Notes: generated from the sequence alone by a model not told the origin. Counted from the first letter of the stretch, positions 18,827 through 28,303 are shown. The stretch is 64,000 nt of DNA from Streptomyces sp. NBC_01591 (GCF_035918155.1 NZ_CP109327.1:1984001-2048000), one strand, 5' to 3'. Translations and numbers: made by a program.

Positions 18827-19447
18827 TCAGTCCAGGACGCGTGCCAGGTAGGCCCGGAGCAGGATGCGGGTCTCGGCGACGATGGCCCGGTCACCCGACG
18901 GGTCGGCGCGGAAGGCGAGTTGGAGGAGGGCGTCGGCGGCCTCGACGCAGACCAGGACGGTGCGCGACAGATCCTCGTCCACGGCGCCGCCCAGGTGCCC
19001 GGAGAGGAGTTCGGCGAGCCGGCCGGCGACCCGCCGGTTGGCGTCGTTGGCGGGGTCCTCCTCGGGGGCCGCCGCACCGAAGTCGACGAGAGCGAATCCG
19101 GCCACGGAGCGCTTCATCGCCAGGTATTCGTCCAGCACGGCATCGATGGCGCTGCGCCAGTCCGTGGTCGGGATGACGGCCAGGCGGGCGGTGATGCGTT
19201 CGGCATAGCTGTCCAGATTGCGCCGAGCCAGCGCATCGGTCAATGCGCGCTTGTTGGAGAAGAACCGGTACACGGAGCCGATGGGGACCCCGGCACGGAT
19301 GGCCACGGCCCGGGTGGACAACTGCTCGTAGCCGGTCTCGTCGAGGAGTTCGGCGCAGGCGTCGAGTATCCGGGCGAGGCGCTCGGCGCTGCGCTGCTGC
19401 ACAGGGGCGCGGCGGAGGTTCGTGTTCGCATGGGGCACGGGCTCCAT
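18827..19447 (-). CDS. TetR-family transcriptional regulator
   Basis: A 206-residue TetR protein. The helix-turn-helix is at about residues 30-75 (YEQLSTRAVAIRAGVPIGSV, YRFFSNKRALTDALARRN) and is followed by a ligand domain with a Pro/Asp-rich loop. ATG 19447 is preferred; in-frame starts further upstream would add a low-complexity Pro/Thr-rich extension. A GAGGAG ribosome site lies about 11 bases before it. The molybdopterin oxidoreductase follows 133 bases downstream on the same strand with a 12-base inverted repeat in between, so it is the likeliest target. The ligand is unknown. Confidence 0.87.
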   Translation of the reverse strand: MEPVPHANTNLRRAPVQQRSAERLARILDACAELLDETGYEQLSTRAVAIRAGVPIGSVYRFFSNKRALTDALARRNLDSYAERITARLAVIPTTDWRSAIDAVLDEYLAMKRSVAGFALVDFGAAAPEEDPANDANRRVAGRLAELLSGHLGGAVDEDLSRTVLVCVEAADALLQLAFRADPSGDRAIVAETRILLRAYLARVLD

Positions 19448-19555
19448 GATGCCGTGGGTCTCCTCTGCGGGGGACGGCCGGTGGGTCGACGGCGGGCGGC
19501 CGGTGGGTTCCGGTGCCGTCGGCGGGCGGGTGACCACTGGCCCCCGGCGCGGTTC

Positions 19556-20839
19556 TCACGCGATGAGCAGTGACAGCCCGCCGATGGTGTACGTGATCAT
19601 CAGGACCAGCAGCGGGAGTTGTCCCGCGACGGCACGGCCGGACGGGAAGAGGCGTACGGAGCGGTCGTGGGCGGCGATGACGCCGAGTACGTGACCGAGG
19701 ACGATCGCGGCGACCTGGAGCGTGGCGACACCGCCGGGGCCCAGGGGCGGCTCGGGCGGGGACGGATTGTCAGTGCCGAATGCCACCATGACTGTACGTG
19801 GACCTTCGGTGACGAAGAGTGTGAAGTAGTGGGCGATCAGATAGCCGAGGGCGATCGGGACGAGCGAGTGGGCGAAGGCGGTGAGGGGGTGGCGCAGTCG
19901 ACCCGAGATCAGCCGGACGGCACCGGCACAGAGGGCATAGAGGGTGGCGACGAGGACGACGGCGCCCAGGAGTCCGAGCGTGGCCGCGGTGGTGCGGCCC
20001 AGGGGTGAGGTCTGGACGGTGGTGATCCAGGAAGGGGAGTCGGAGAAGCCGTCGTAGGCGGTGGAGCCGAGCATGACGCAGACGGTGGCGACGAGTCCGG
20101 GGGCCTGCGGGGTGGCGTCGAGTCCGTTGAACGGGGAGCGGAACACGAGGCGGCGGTCGGCGGGGCGGCGGCCCAGCGGGGAGAGCCGGGCGAGCAGCCC
20201 CGAGTAGACCTCGAAGGCGTCCGCCCGGTCGAACCATCCGGCGCCGTGGCGGGTGGCGCCCGCGAGGTGGACGGCGGCGTAGAGGGAGAGGAAGAGCAGG
20301 AGGGCGGTGGTCGACGCGGGATCGGGGGCGACGAGTTCGAGCCAGGTGAAGGCGAGGAGCCCGGCAGCGGCGGGCCACAGACCGAGCCGTACGGGAAGGG
20401 GACGGCCCCCGGTGGGGTCGCGGCCCAGGGCACGGCAGACGAGGAGGTGGACGGTGCGCAGCGGGTTGATCAGCCGCCAGACGGGACCGAGGAGGAGCGA
20501 GGCCGGGACCAGCCCGACCCAGAGGAGTACGTATACGGCGCCGGGGCCCGGGTTGCGGTCCGGGTCGTCCGGGCCGAGGAGGAGTTGGAGCGTGACGTAC
20601 AGGGCGGCGGCGAGGCCGAGTGCCCGCAGGGCGATACGGGTGGGGCGGGCGTCGGCGAGGCGCTGGACGGCGGACGGGAGCGGTCGGCCCGCCCGGTCGC
20701 CGCGGAACCGGGAGGCGGACCAGAGCAGGCCGAGCGCGAGGAAGGAGACGAAGAGCGCGGCGAAGGCACCGGCGAAGGCGTAGAAGGGGGACAGCGGCAG
20801 GTCGTGCTGGGCGCCGATGCCATGGGCGAGGACGCTCAC
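19556..20839 (-). CDS. Polytopic membrane protein, last gene of a coupled three-gene operon
   Basis: A 427-residue protein with roughly ten hydrophobic helices, beginning PFYAFAGAFAALFVSFLALG and ending LPLLVLMITYTIGGLSLLIA. I do not recognise a transporter motif; the long HYFTLF and GVATLQVAAIVLGHVLG segments with His residues inside helices could bind a metal or haem, but that is speculation. The GTG start at 20839 overlaps the TGA of the upstream lipoprotein gene (GTGA), so the two are translationally coupled. The partner has a cupredoxin-like domain, which hints at an envelope copper or redox role. Confidence 0.8.
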   Translation of the reverse strand: MSVLAHGIGAQHDLPLSPFYAFAGAFAALFVSFLALGLLWSASRFRGDRAGRPLPSAVQRLADARPTRIALRALGLAAALYVTLQLLLGPDDPDRNPGPGAVYVLLWVGLVPASLLLGPVWRLINPLRTVHLLVCRALGRDPTGGRPLPVRLGLWPAAAGLLAFTWLELVAPDPASTTALLLFLSLYAAVHLAGATRHGAGWFDRADAFEVYSGLLARLSPLGRRPADRRLVFRSPFNGLDATPQAPGLVATVCVMLGSTAYDGFSDSPSWITTVQTSPLGRTTAATLGLLGAVVLVATLYALCAGAVRLISGRLRHPLTAFAHSLVPIALGYLIAHYFTLFVTEGPRTVMVAFGTDNPSPPEPPLGPGGVATLQVAAIVLGHVLGVIAAHDRSVRLFPSGRAVAGQLPLLVLMITYTIGGLSLLIA

Positions 20840-21744
20840 CGTACGACGAGTTGGGTCAGGAGCAGGTCGGACTCATGGGTCTCGACCTCGAAGAGCCCGC
20901 TGCGGTCGGCGGTGAAGGTCAGGGTGACGGTCTTACCCGCGGGCAGCCGGGCCTCCTTGTCGTAGCCGTGGACATGGAGGGTGTCGGCACGGTCGCTGCG
21001 GACCCGGAGCTCGACGGTCCGGCCCTTCTTGATCTCGGTGCGGCCGGGGTCGGGGCTGACCTTGCCGTGGGAGACGGCGATCTCAAGTGTCGTGTCGGGG
21101 CGGGGTGTTGCGGAGCCGCCCTCTTCCGGGGCGGTGGCCGCTCCGGAAGGGGTGGCCGGGGAGAGGGAGGTGGTGGCCTGGACGGGGGCGGAGTTCACGG
21201 CCCAGGCGGTGTGGTCGTCGGCGTAGAGCCGCGCGGTGAGGCGGGTGCCGCCACCGGCACCGCGGACGAGGGAGGCGGGGAGGTGGTACCAGGAGCCGTA
21301 GACGCGGGCGAGGGGGTGGCCGTCGAGAAACAGCCGGGCGTGGCCGCGCCCGAGGAGGGCGGCGCCGCCCACGCTGTCCGGGGTGAACCTGAAGTTCCGT
21401 ACGGAGAGGTGGACGTTCCACCCGTCCTCGGAGTCCGGCCGTACGGCGACCGTCACCGCGGGGGCGCCCTCGGCGTCGACCTGGCGCAGCCGGCTGCCGG
21501 AGCCGTCGTCGGCGGCGAGCAGCCTGCCGACGCTGCCGCCGGCCTGCTCATGGCTGGTGCCGGGTTTGTGATGGGTGGTGGCCCGCCCGCCACAGGCGCT
21601 CGCCCCGAAGACGAGGGCGCCCGCGGTGAGCAGGGTGACGGCGGCCACGACCGGCCGGGCGGCCCGGCGCGGCCGAGCGGCCGGGTTCGGCCGACTGGCC
21701 GGGTTCGGCCGAGCGGCCCGCAGGGGCCTGTGGGAACGCTTCAC
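20836..21744 (-). CDS. Lipoprotein with a C-terminal cupredoxin-like domain
   Basis: A 302-residue secreted lipoprotein. A long Arg/Pro-rich N-terminus and a hydrophobic stretch end in the lipobox FGASAC with Cys at residue 51. The middle is a beta-rich domain of unknown type. The last 95 residues (TLEIAVSHGKVSPDPGRTEI ... HVHGYDKEARLPAG ... TADRSGLFEVETHESDLLL) have the layout of a cupredoxin fold, but the classical Cys-His-Met copper ligands are not all visible; the His in VHGY and THES are candidates. Start and stop overlap both neighbours by GTGA, making a tightly coupled operon. Confidence 0.78.
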   Translation of the reverse strand: MKRSHRPLRAARPNPASRPNPAARPRRAARPVVAAVTLLTAGALVFGASACGGRATTHHKPGTSHEQAGGSVGRLLAADDGSGSRLRQVDAEGAPAVTVAVRPDSEDGWNVHLSVRNFRFTPDSVGGAALLGRGHARLFLDGHPLARVYGSWYHLPASLVRGAGGGTRLTARLYADDHTAWAVNSAPVQATTSLSPATPSGAATAPEEGGSATPRPDTTLEIAVSHGKVSPDPGRTEIKKGRTVELRVRSDRADTLHVHGYDKEARLPAGKTVTLTFTADRSGLFEVETHESDLLLTQLVVR

Positions 21745-23876
21745 GACGCGTCTCCTTCCGAGGCGGGCGCAGGGGCAGGAGCAGTGGCCTGCGCGGAACG
21801 CGGGACCGGCCCTTCGGCCGGCGCATCCTGGGAACCCGGGGCATCGGACGCGTCCGGGGAACCCGAGGCGTCAGTGGTGTCCCGCTCGCCATGGCGGGCC
21901 GCGGCGACCACGGCCCACACCACCCAGACCACGCCGAGCAGTCCACGCACCCAGGCCGGGCTGAGCGGAATCCACGGGATCATGAACACGGCCTTGTCCA
22001 CGGCGTCCAGCAGCGTGAGCGCGCCCAGCACCACCGTGGTCCAGCCCAGCCATGGCCGTTCCCTCCGGAGCACGAGGCCGATCCCGGTCCACCACACCCC
22101 CGTCAGCAGCAGCGCCAGCGCGGGCACATAGGAGGCGGCCAGCCCCATCGTCGATCCGGCCACGTCGAGCCCGAGGCCGATCGCGCCGAGCCCCGTGACC
22201 ACCGTGGCGAGCCGGCTGCCGCGCAGCCTGCGCCACCACAGCACCCCGCCGACCAGCGCGAGCACCACCGCGACCGCCAGCGCCACCTGCACCTCGATGC
22301 GCTCGATGCCCCGCGCCCCGTACCAGTCGCAGCCGGCCGGCAGCCGGCGCGCCTGCACGTTGTAGTCGGCGCAGACCAGCAGTTGGGCGAGCTTGACCGG
22401 TTCACCGACGAGCCGGTCGGTGGACCCGGACACGGCGCCGCGTTCGGAACCGCAGGTGGGCAGGGCGCGCGGGGAGGACGCCCCGGCGTCCGACTGCCAG
22501 CAGTTGCCCTCGCCCTGGCCGTCCCACCACACATCGGTGCGGTTGGGCCGGGAGTTGCCCGCCTTGTCCTTGCCGAGGTGGTTGCCCGCGTACCGGTTGT
22601 GGTGCGAGGTGTCGGCCTGCTTGGACAGCGCGTCCTCACCGCGGATGAAGGCGGGGACGGCGGTCAGGACGAAGGCGGCGCGCTGCTGCCCGTAGATCCA
22701 GTTGTTCTCGTACAGGTTCCAGTTGCCGCCCGCGGTGATGATGCCGGAGCCGGGCGGCATGGAGATCTGCGGGCAGACGACGCCCTCCTCGTAGCCGCGG
22801 TCCACGGGCGGCTTGGCGCAGGTGCCGTCGGCGACGTAGGGGTAGTAGTCGGCGTTGTTGTCGTGGATCAGGTTGCGTTCGAAGCGGGCGTGGTTCTGCG
22901 GCAGTCCGGGGTGACCGGGGAAGGCGCTGTCCATCGAGGCGCCGCCCATGTTGTGGTCGAACTCGTTGTCGTGGACATAGACGGAGTCGCCCGCGGTGCC
23001 GGAGTAGCCGACCATGTTGTGGTGGCTGCGGCAGCCGGTGATCTCGATGGAGTAGCGCGGCACGTCGTAGCCGTACGCGTCGTTGATGTTCGAGGCGCTG
23101 CCGGGGTAGATGCCGGAGTCGCCGTTCCCGTACGACTCGCAGTTCTTGTACAGCCCGTGGTCGCTGGCGAAGGTCAGGAAGCCGTACTCGTCGTTCCACC
23201 GGGTGAGGACGGAGTCGATGATGAAGCCGTCCTGGGCCAGGACGTACAGGGAGTTGAAGGTGGTGCGCTGGGCGGTGAAGTTCCGGAAGTAGATGCCGTC
23301 GGAGCCGTCCGCGCGGATCGCGTTGAGTTTCTGGTACTTGGCGTCGACGACCACGTCCGTGCGCTCGGCGCCCGTGCCCTCGATCTGGAGGTTCTTCTTG
23401 CCGAGGATCGCCACCAGGTTCTGGTTGTGCGGGCACCGCGCCTGCTGGGCGTACGACAGGATCTGGTAGCCGAGCTGGGATTTGGGCGCCTTCAGCCGGG
23501 CGCACTCCCCCGTCGGCTTGGGCAGCGAGGGCTCCTCCTCGTACAGGCCGGGCAGGACGGCGATGTTCATGCCGGGCCGGTCGACCGCGTCGACCGCCTG
23601 TTGCAGGTGGCGGTAGCCGGACTTCCGGCACCGTTCGAAGAGCTTCAGGTTCCGGGTCCGCAGCCCCTCGGGGAAGCGGGACACGCGGCGCTCGAAGTCC
23701 GCCCGGTCGCTCTTGCAGACCAGCAGATCGGGCTCGCCGGTGCGGTACACGGGGACGCTGCCGGTGCCGTCGGGCAGGGTGACCGGACGTTCCTCGTGCG
23801 CCTGGGCGGCCGGGGCCGCGAGCAGGGCGGCGGCGAGCGCCGCCAGTACCACCAGAAGTCTTCGTGTCCACGACAT
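21741..23876 (-). CDS. Secreted right-handed beta-helix protein with a C-terminal membrane domain
   Basis: A 711-residue protein. Residues 1-28 are a signal peptide ending APAAQAHE. Residues about 80-470 contain repeated short Asn/Gly-rich strands (FRNFTAQRTTFNSLYVLAQD, YKNCESYGNGDSGIYPGSAS, VGYSGTAGDSVYVHDNEF), typical of parallel beta-helix proteins such as carbohydrate lyases or plastocyanin-associated NosD-like proteins. Several Cys and His occur between coils. The last 150 residues hold about four membrane helices, followed by an Asp/Ser/Pro-rich tail. It heads the three-gene operon. The ATG at 23876 has no clear ribosome site, so translation may be leaderless or weak. Polysaccharide binding or cleavage is possible but unproven. 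Confidence 0.8.
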   Translation of the reverse strand: MSWTRRLLVVLAALAAALLAAPAAQAHEERPVTLPDGTGSVPVYRTGEPDLLVCKSDRADFERRVSRFPEGLRTRNLKLFERCRKSGYRHLQQAVDAVDRPGMNIAVLPGLYEEEPSLPKPTGECARLKAPKSQLGYQILSYAQQARCPHNQNLVAILGKKNLQIEGTGAERTDVVVDAKYQKLNAIRADGSDGIYFRNFTAQRTTFNSLYVLAQDGFIIDSVLTRWNDEYGFLTFASDHGLYKNCESYGNGDSGIYPGSASNINDAYGYDVPRYSIEITGCRSHHNMVGYSGTAGDSVYVHDNEFDHNMGGASMDSAFPGHPGLPQNHARFERNLIHDNNADYYPYVADGTCAKPPVDRGYEEGVVCPQISMPPGSGIITAGGNWNLYENNWIYGQQRAAFVLTAVPAFIRGEDALSKQADTSHHNRYAGNHLGKDKAGNSRPNRTDVWWDGQGEGNCWQSDAGASSPRALPTCGSERGAVSGSTDRLVGEPVKLAQLLVCADYNVQARRLPAGCDWYGARGIERIEVQVALAVAVVLALVGGVLWWRRLRGSRLATVVTGLGAIGLGLDVAGSTMGLAASYVPALALLLTGVWWTGIGLVLRRERPWLGWTTVVLGALTLLDAVDKAVFMIPWIPLSPAWVRGLLGVVWVVWAVVAAARHGERDTTDASGSPDASDAPGSQDAPAEGPVPRSAQATAPAPAPASEGDAS

Positions 23877-23896
23877 GTGCGGGAGAGTAGAGCATT

Positions 23897-23912
23897 GTTC
23901 AACTTTTTGAAC
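23897..23912. promoter_or_regulatory. Inverted repeat upstream of the beta-helix operon
   Basis: GTTCAACTTTTTGAAC: perfect 6-base arms GTTCAA/TTGAAC around four bases, 21 bases upstream of the beta-helix start. It is unusually AT-rich for the region, so it is a candidate operator or part of the promoter. Confidence 0.4.
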
Positions 23913-23979
23913 CCCCCGTGCATCACACATTTGGAACCCCCGGGGAACCCCATGGAGCCCCCGTGCGTCACGAATGCCG

Positions 23980-24008
23980 TTGACTCACCCCGATCCGATT
24001 CCTACGGT
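23980..24008 (+). promoter_or_regulatory. Sigma-70-type promoter of hmgA
   Basis: TTGACT (23980-23985), 17-base spacer, TACGGT (24003-24008). This is a close match to Streptomyces vegetative promoters and lies 35 bases upstream of the hmgA ATG. Confidence 0.6.
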
Positions 24009-24042
24009 TACCCATAGGATTTCTTCGGCACCGGGAGCGCAC

Positions 24043-25371
24043 ATGAGCGGCATCGAGCAGGCGAGGAAGACGGCGGAAGCGCTTGAGCATTCCGCCGGTT
24101 TTGGCAATCAGCACAGCTCGGAGGCGGTTGCGGGGGCACTGCCGCACGGCCGCAACTCCCCCCAGCGCGCGCCCCTCGGGCTCTACGCGGAGCAGCTGAG
24201 CGGCTCGGCGTTCACCGAACCGCGCGCCCACAACCGCCGTTCCTGGCTCTACCGGATCCGTCCGTCGGCTGCTCATCCCCCGTTCGTCCGGATCGGCAAC
24301 GGGGCGATCCGGACCGCCCCGTTCACCGAATCCGTGCCCGACCCCAACCGGCTGCGCTGGGATCCGCTCCCCGAGCCCGCGCCCGGGACGGACTTCCTGG
24401 CGGGCCTGTGGACCCTCGGCGGCAACGGCGACGCGACGCAGCGCACCGGCATGGCCGTGCATCTCTACCACGCCGATTCGTCCATGACGGACCGGGTGTT
24501 CAGCGATTCGGACGGCGAGCTGCTGATCGTCCCGGAGCGCGGCGGTTTGCTGCTCCGTACCGAACTGGGCCTGCTGCGTGCCGAGCCGGGGCACATCGCG
24601 CTGATCCCGCGCGGCATCCGTTTCCGGGTGGAGCTGCTCGACGCCACCGCCCGCGGCTATGTCTGCGAGAACTACGGCCAGCCGTTCGCCCTCCCCGACC
24701 TCGGCCCGATCGGCGCCAACGGCCTGGCGAACGCCCGGGACTTCCTCGCCCCCGTCGCCGCGTACGAGGACGACGACCGCCCGGTGGAGGTGGTCAACAA
24801 GTTCTGCGGGAACCTCTGGTCGGCGACCTACGACCACTCGCCGCTCGATGTGGTCGCCTGGCACGGCAACCACACCCCTTACGTCTACGACCTGCACCGC
24901 TTCAATGTCATCGGCTCGATCAGCTACGACCACCCCGACCCGTCGATCTTCACGGTGCTGACGTCGCCGTCCGACACCCCCGGTCTGGCGGGTGTCGACT
25001 TCGTCGTCTTCGCGCCGCGCTGGCTGGTCGGCGAGGACACCTTCCGGCCGCCGTACTTCCACCGCAATGTGATGAGCGAGTACATGGGCCTGATCGAGGG
25101 CGCGTACGACGCGAAGACGGCCGGCAAGGGCGGTTTCGTCCCGGGCGGCGGCTCGCTGCACAACATGATGTCGGCGCACGGCCCGGACCGGGAGACCTTC
25201 GACCGGGCCAGCGAGGCGGAGCTGAAGCCGCAGAAGATCGACGACGGCCTCGCCTTCATGTTCGAGACCCGCTGGCCGGTGACGGCGACCGGGCAGGCGG
25301 CGACCGCCGGACATCTGCAGCACGGCTACGACGACGTGTGGCAGGGTCTGAGCCGCAACTTCAGGCCGTAG
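24043..25371 (+). CDS. hmgA: Homogentisate 1,2-dioxygenase
   Basis: A 442-residue non-haem iron dioxygenase that opens the ring of homogentisate to maleylacetoacetate in tyrosine and phenylalanine catabolism. Signatures run from the N-terminus ([30 protein letters not shown]) to the iron-ligand region ([35 protein letters not shown] with ligand His/Glu). Length is that of the family. The ATG at 24043 follows CGGGAGCG, and a good vegetative promoter is upstream. A GntR regulator follows 49 bases downstream on the same strand. Fumarylacetoacetase and maleylacetoacetate isomerase are not in this window. Confidence 0.96.
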   Translation: MSGIEQARKTAEALEHSAGFGNQHSSEAVAGALPHGRNSPQRAPLGLYAEQLSGSAFTEPRAHNRRSWLYRIRPSAAHPPFVRIGNGAIRTAPFTESVPDPNRLRWDPLPEPAPGTDFLAGLWTLGGNGDATQRTGMAVHLYHADSSMTDRVFSDSDGELLIVPERGGLLLRTELGLLRAEPGHIALIPRGIRFRVELLDATARGYVCENYGQPFALPDLGPIGANGLANARDFLAPVAAYEDDDRPVEVVNKFCGNLWSATYDHSPLDVVAWHGNHTPYVYDLHRFNVIGSISYDHPDPSIFTVLTSPSDTPGLAGVDFVVFAPRWLVGEDTFRPPYFHRNVMSEYMGLIEGAYDAKTAGKGGFVPGGGSLHNMMSAHGPDRETFDRASEAELKPQKIDDGLAFMFETRWPVTATGQAATAGHLQHGYDDVWQGLSRNFRP

Positions 25372-25420
25372 GCGACGACGCCGCTCCCCGATCCGGCCCG
25401 ATCCGAACGAAAGGCCCCAG

Positions 25421-26197
25421 GTGCCTCAGACGCCCAAGATCTCCCCGGGGCCGGCCTTCGCCCCCGACTCGCTGGTCCTGAACCGCAAGCTGCCGCTGTG
25501 GTACCAGGTCTCGCAGTCGTTGCGCGCCTCGATACTGGGCCGCGCCAAGGACGCATCGGCGCGGCTGCCGACCGAGGAGCAGCTCGCCGCGCACTACGGC
25601 GTCAGCGTCCTGACGATGCGCCAGGCGCTCAAGGAGCTGGAGACGGAAGGGCTGATCAGCAGGCACCGGCGGCGCGGCACCTTCATCGAGCCGCGCGCCC
25701 GCCGGGTGTCACCGGTCCGGCTGCTGGGTTCGATCGACGCGATCGTGGCCCAGCAGTCGGGCGAGCGGACCGCGGTGCTCGGCCACGGCCCGGTCGCCGT
25801 GCCGGGTGAACTCACCGAGTACTTCCCCGACTGCGCGGAGGTGGTCAGCTACCGCCGGCTGCGCCGCGACGGGGACAGCGACGAGCCCACCAACTGGGCG
25901 GAGAACGTGGTGCGTCCCGAGATCGCGGCCCGCCTGGACGTCGCCGATCTCGAACGCTGGCCGATGACCAAGGTGCTGCGCGACCGGGTCGGCGTCCGTA
26001 TCGCGCGCATCACCGACACGGTCGAGGCGCGCCTGGCCGACCCGGCCACCGCCAAGCTCCTCCAGGTCCCGCTGCTGAGCCCGATCCTGTTCTACACGGG
26101 CGTCACGTACGACGAGAGCGGTCAGGTGGTCGACGTGGCGCAGATCCGTTACCGGGGCGACCGGTTCTCCTTCTCGGTCACCGTGGAAGCGCACTGA
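25421..26197 (+). CDS. GntR-family regulator with UTRA effector domain
   Basis: A 258-residue HutC-subfamily GntR protein. The winged helix (about residues 22-90) has LPTEEQLAAHYGVSVLTMRQ and ALKELETEGLISRHRRRGTF, and the C-terminal UTRA ligand domain ends DVAQIRYRGDRFSFSVTVE. The GTG at 25421 lies behind GAAAGG. Position 49 bases after hmgA suggests cotranscription and a possible role in sensing an aromatic catabolite. No inverted repeat was found at the hmgA promoter to support that. Confidence 0.88.
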   Translation: MPQTPKISPGPAFAPDSLVLNRKLPLWYQVSQSLRASILGRAKDASARLPTEEQLAAHYGVSVLTMRQALKELETEGLISRHRRRGTFIEPRARRVSPVRLLGSIDAIVAQQSGERTAVLGHGPVAVPGELTEYFPDCAEVVSYRRLRRDGDSDEPTNWAENVVRPEIAARLDVADLERWPMTKVLRDRVGVRIARITDTVEARLADPATAKLLQVPLLSPILFYTGVTYDESGQVVDVAQIRYRGDRFSFSVTVEAH

Positions 26198-26272
26198 CCA
26201 CCGCTGGAAGCGCACTGGCGCACCTTGGGAGCGCGCTGACGCCCTGCCTCGCGCCGCACGGGCGCGGCTACG

Positions 26273-27547
26273 ATGCCCGGGAAGGCGGGCGGACGTGGCG
26301 ACGGGGAGGACGACACGGTGGCAGCACGGGCGGCGGGCGGCTCCGGTGACGGCCAGGACGCGGGCGCCCCGCTCCTCGACGACCTCATGCCCTGGTCCGT
26401 ACGGCCGCTGCGCACCGGCCGCCCCTGGGTGATCGCCCCCGATGCCGCCTCCCTCAGAGCGCGCTGGGAGCGGCTGGTGCGGGCCCCGGCCGGCGAACGC
26501 GAGCGGCTGTTCCGGGCGACCCGTTCCCGTACCCCGCGGACCGCGGTGGCGGCACTGCCCGGCCAGGCCACCGGCACCGGCCGGTTCGCCCGCGAGGAGG
26601 GACCGTGCCCCGAGCCCGTACGGATCGCGCACGGCCCGTTCGACGAGCAGTGGCTGCTCCCCGACCACCGGCTGATCGACGCCGCCCGCCCCGAGCTGTG
26701 GCGGGTCGCCGACGGGCACCAGCTCTTCGCCGTGGAGCACGGGTACGTACCCCAGGAGACCGGCCCCGCCCTGTCCGTGACGGCGCTGTTGCCGGACGGC
26801 CACTCCCCCGCGGGCCGGCCCGGCCGGATCCGGCCGCTGTACCGACGCCCCGACGGCCACGAGCCCAATCTGGCCCCCGGGCTGCTCGCCCTGCTGCGCG
26901 CCCGCCACGGGGACTCGGTGACCGCCCGTTCGGTGCTGGCGTGGACGCTCGCGGCGGCCCGCCACTCCCCCGCCGGATGCGTGGTCCCCCTGCCCGCCGA
27001 CACCGCGCGCTGGTCGACGGGGGTGGAGCTGGGCCAGGAGCTGCTGCGGTTGCAGCTGCGGGGTGCCCGCGGCGGGGAGCGCCCGCGGCTGCCGGGTGGG
27101 CGGCGGCCCTATGTGCGGGCCGCGGTTCCGCCCGTACCGGCCGGGCTGGCGTACGACCCGGACGGCGAGACGCTCACGCTGGGGACGGGTCGCATCTCGC
27201 CGGTGCCGGCCGGGGCGTGGGAGTTCCGGGTGGGCGGGGTCCGGATGCTGGAGCTCTGGTTCGAGCGGCGGTCGGCGGCCGGCGCGGAGGGCGTGGACGG
27301 CCTGGAGGCGGTCCGACCCCGGGCCTGGCCCCAGGAGTGGACCTCGGAGCTGCTGGAACTGATCACCCTGCTCGCCCTGTTGGATGGACTCCGGCCCCGG
27401 CAGGAGGGCCTTGCCGACGGCCCGCAGATCACGGCCGCCGACCTCCGGGCGGCGGGCGTCCTGCCCGTCGCGGCCACGGCCCGGCGGCCCGCGTCGGTGC
27501 TCGGTCATCAGGAGGAGGGCCCGGACGGGCAGTTCGCGCTGCTGTGA
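26273..27547 (+). CDS. Stand-alone protein resembling the type ISP restriction enzyme C-terminal domain
   Basis: A 424-residue protein with no methyltransferase or helicase motifs. Residues about 250-370 (SVTARSVLAWTLAAARHSPA ... YVRAAVPPVPAGLAYDPDGE ... ISPVPAGAWEFRVGGVRMLE) match the shape of the C-terminal specificity domain of type ISP restriction-modification enzymes. The rest is Arg/Pro-rich and unassigned. Starts at 26273 (ATG) or 26318 (GTG) are possible. No restriction or modification gene is next to it, so it may be a solitary domain protein with another role. It is convergent with a TetR gene 21 bases away. Confidence 0.6.
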   Translation: MPGKAGGRGDGEDDTVAARAAGGSGDGQDAGAPLLDDLMPWSVRPLRTGRPWVIAPDAASLRARWERLVRAPAGERERLFRATRSRTPRTAVAALPGQATGTGRFAREEGPCPEPVRIAHGPFDEQWLLPDHRLIDAARPELWRVADGHQLFAVEHGYVPQETGPALSVTALLPDGHSPAGRPGRIRPLYRRPDGHEPNLAPGLLALLRARHGDSVTARSVLAWTLAAARHSPAGCVVPLPADTARWSTGVELGQELLRLQLRGARGGERPRLPGGRRPYVRAAVPPVPAGLAYDPDGETLTLGTGRISPVPAGAWEFRVGGVRMLELWFERRSAAGAEGVDGLEAVRPRAWPQEWTSELLELITLLALLDGLRPRQEGLADGPQITAADLRAAGVLPVAATARRPASVLGHQEEGPDGQFALL

Positions 27548-27568
27548 CGGGGCGCCCGGACCCGGCTG

Positions 27569-28276
27569 CTACCGGTCGAAGGAGTCAAGCACCCGGCCGA
27601 GCGCCCGGTCGAAGACCCCGTCCATGTCGATCGGTCCGGGGTCCTCGGCGAATCCGGCCGCCATCCGCGGATACTTCCCGGTCGCGATCTGGCTGATCAG
27701 ATAGCCGGTGCGCACGGCGTTCTCCTGCTCCTCGGACCAGGGCAGCGACCGGCTGCGCTCCGCCATCGCGATCTCGCTGGACACATAGGTGGTGACTACA
27801 CCGTTGACCATCGCGATCAGTTCCATCTTCTCGCCGAACCGCGCGTCGACCCCGTCCAGACAGCTGAGCGCGTACTCCAGGTACCGCAGGGCGTTCGGAC
27901 TGAAGCCGTACACGGGTGACATCAGCCGGGGCACCCAGGTGTGGCGGTGCATCATCGCGCGGGCCTGATGGGCGAGCGCGACGAGGTCGGCGCGCCAGTC
28001 GCCGGACGGCTCGGGAAACTCGTACCCGCCGCTGACCGCGTCGAGCATCAGCTCGTGCAGGTCCTCCTTGCGCGGCACGTAGTTGTAGAGCGACATCGTG
28101 CCGCAGCCGAGCTCCGCCGCGACCTTGCGCATGGACACCGCGTCGAAGCCCTCCGCATCGGCGATACGGACGGCGGCCGCCGCGATGTCCGCTCGGCTGA
28201 ACGCGGGCCTGGGGCCCCGGCCCGCGCGCTCGGGGCGCGCCCAGATCACTTCGGGTACAGCGGGTCGCCCCACCAT
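27569..28276 (-). CDS. TetR-family repressor of the adjacent ABC transporter (predicted)
   Basis: A 235-residue TetR protein with an extended N-terminal arm (MVGRPAVPEVIWARPERAG), a helix-turn-helix at about residues 27-75 (DAVSMRKVAAELGCGTMSLY) and a Tet-repressor-like C-terminal domain. The ATG at 28276 follows GAGGTGATG. It is divergent from a DrrAB-type transporter. Two strong inverted repeats (28304-28320 and 28349-28365) lie between and over the start of the transporter gene, so it probably represses the exporter until a drug-like ligand binds. Confidence 0.9.
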   Translation of the reverse strand: MVGRPAVPEVIWARPERAGRGPRPAFSRADIAAAAVRIADAEGFDAVSMRKVAAELGCGTMSLYNYVPRKEDLHELMLDAVSGGYEFPEPSGDWRADLVALAHQARAMMHRHTWVPRLMSPVYGFSPNALRYLEYALSCLDGVDARFGEKMELIAMVNGVVTTYVSSEIAMAERSRSLPWSEEQENAVRTGYLISQIATGKYPRMAAGFAEDPGPIDMDGVFDRALGRVLDSFDR

Positions 28277-28303
28277 CGATCATCACCTCGCCCACCATCG
28301 TAG

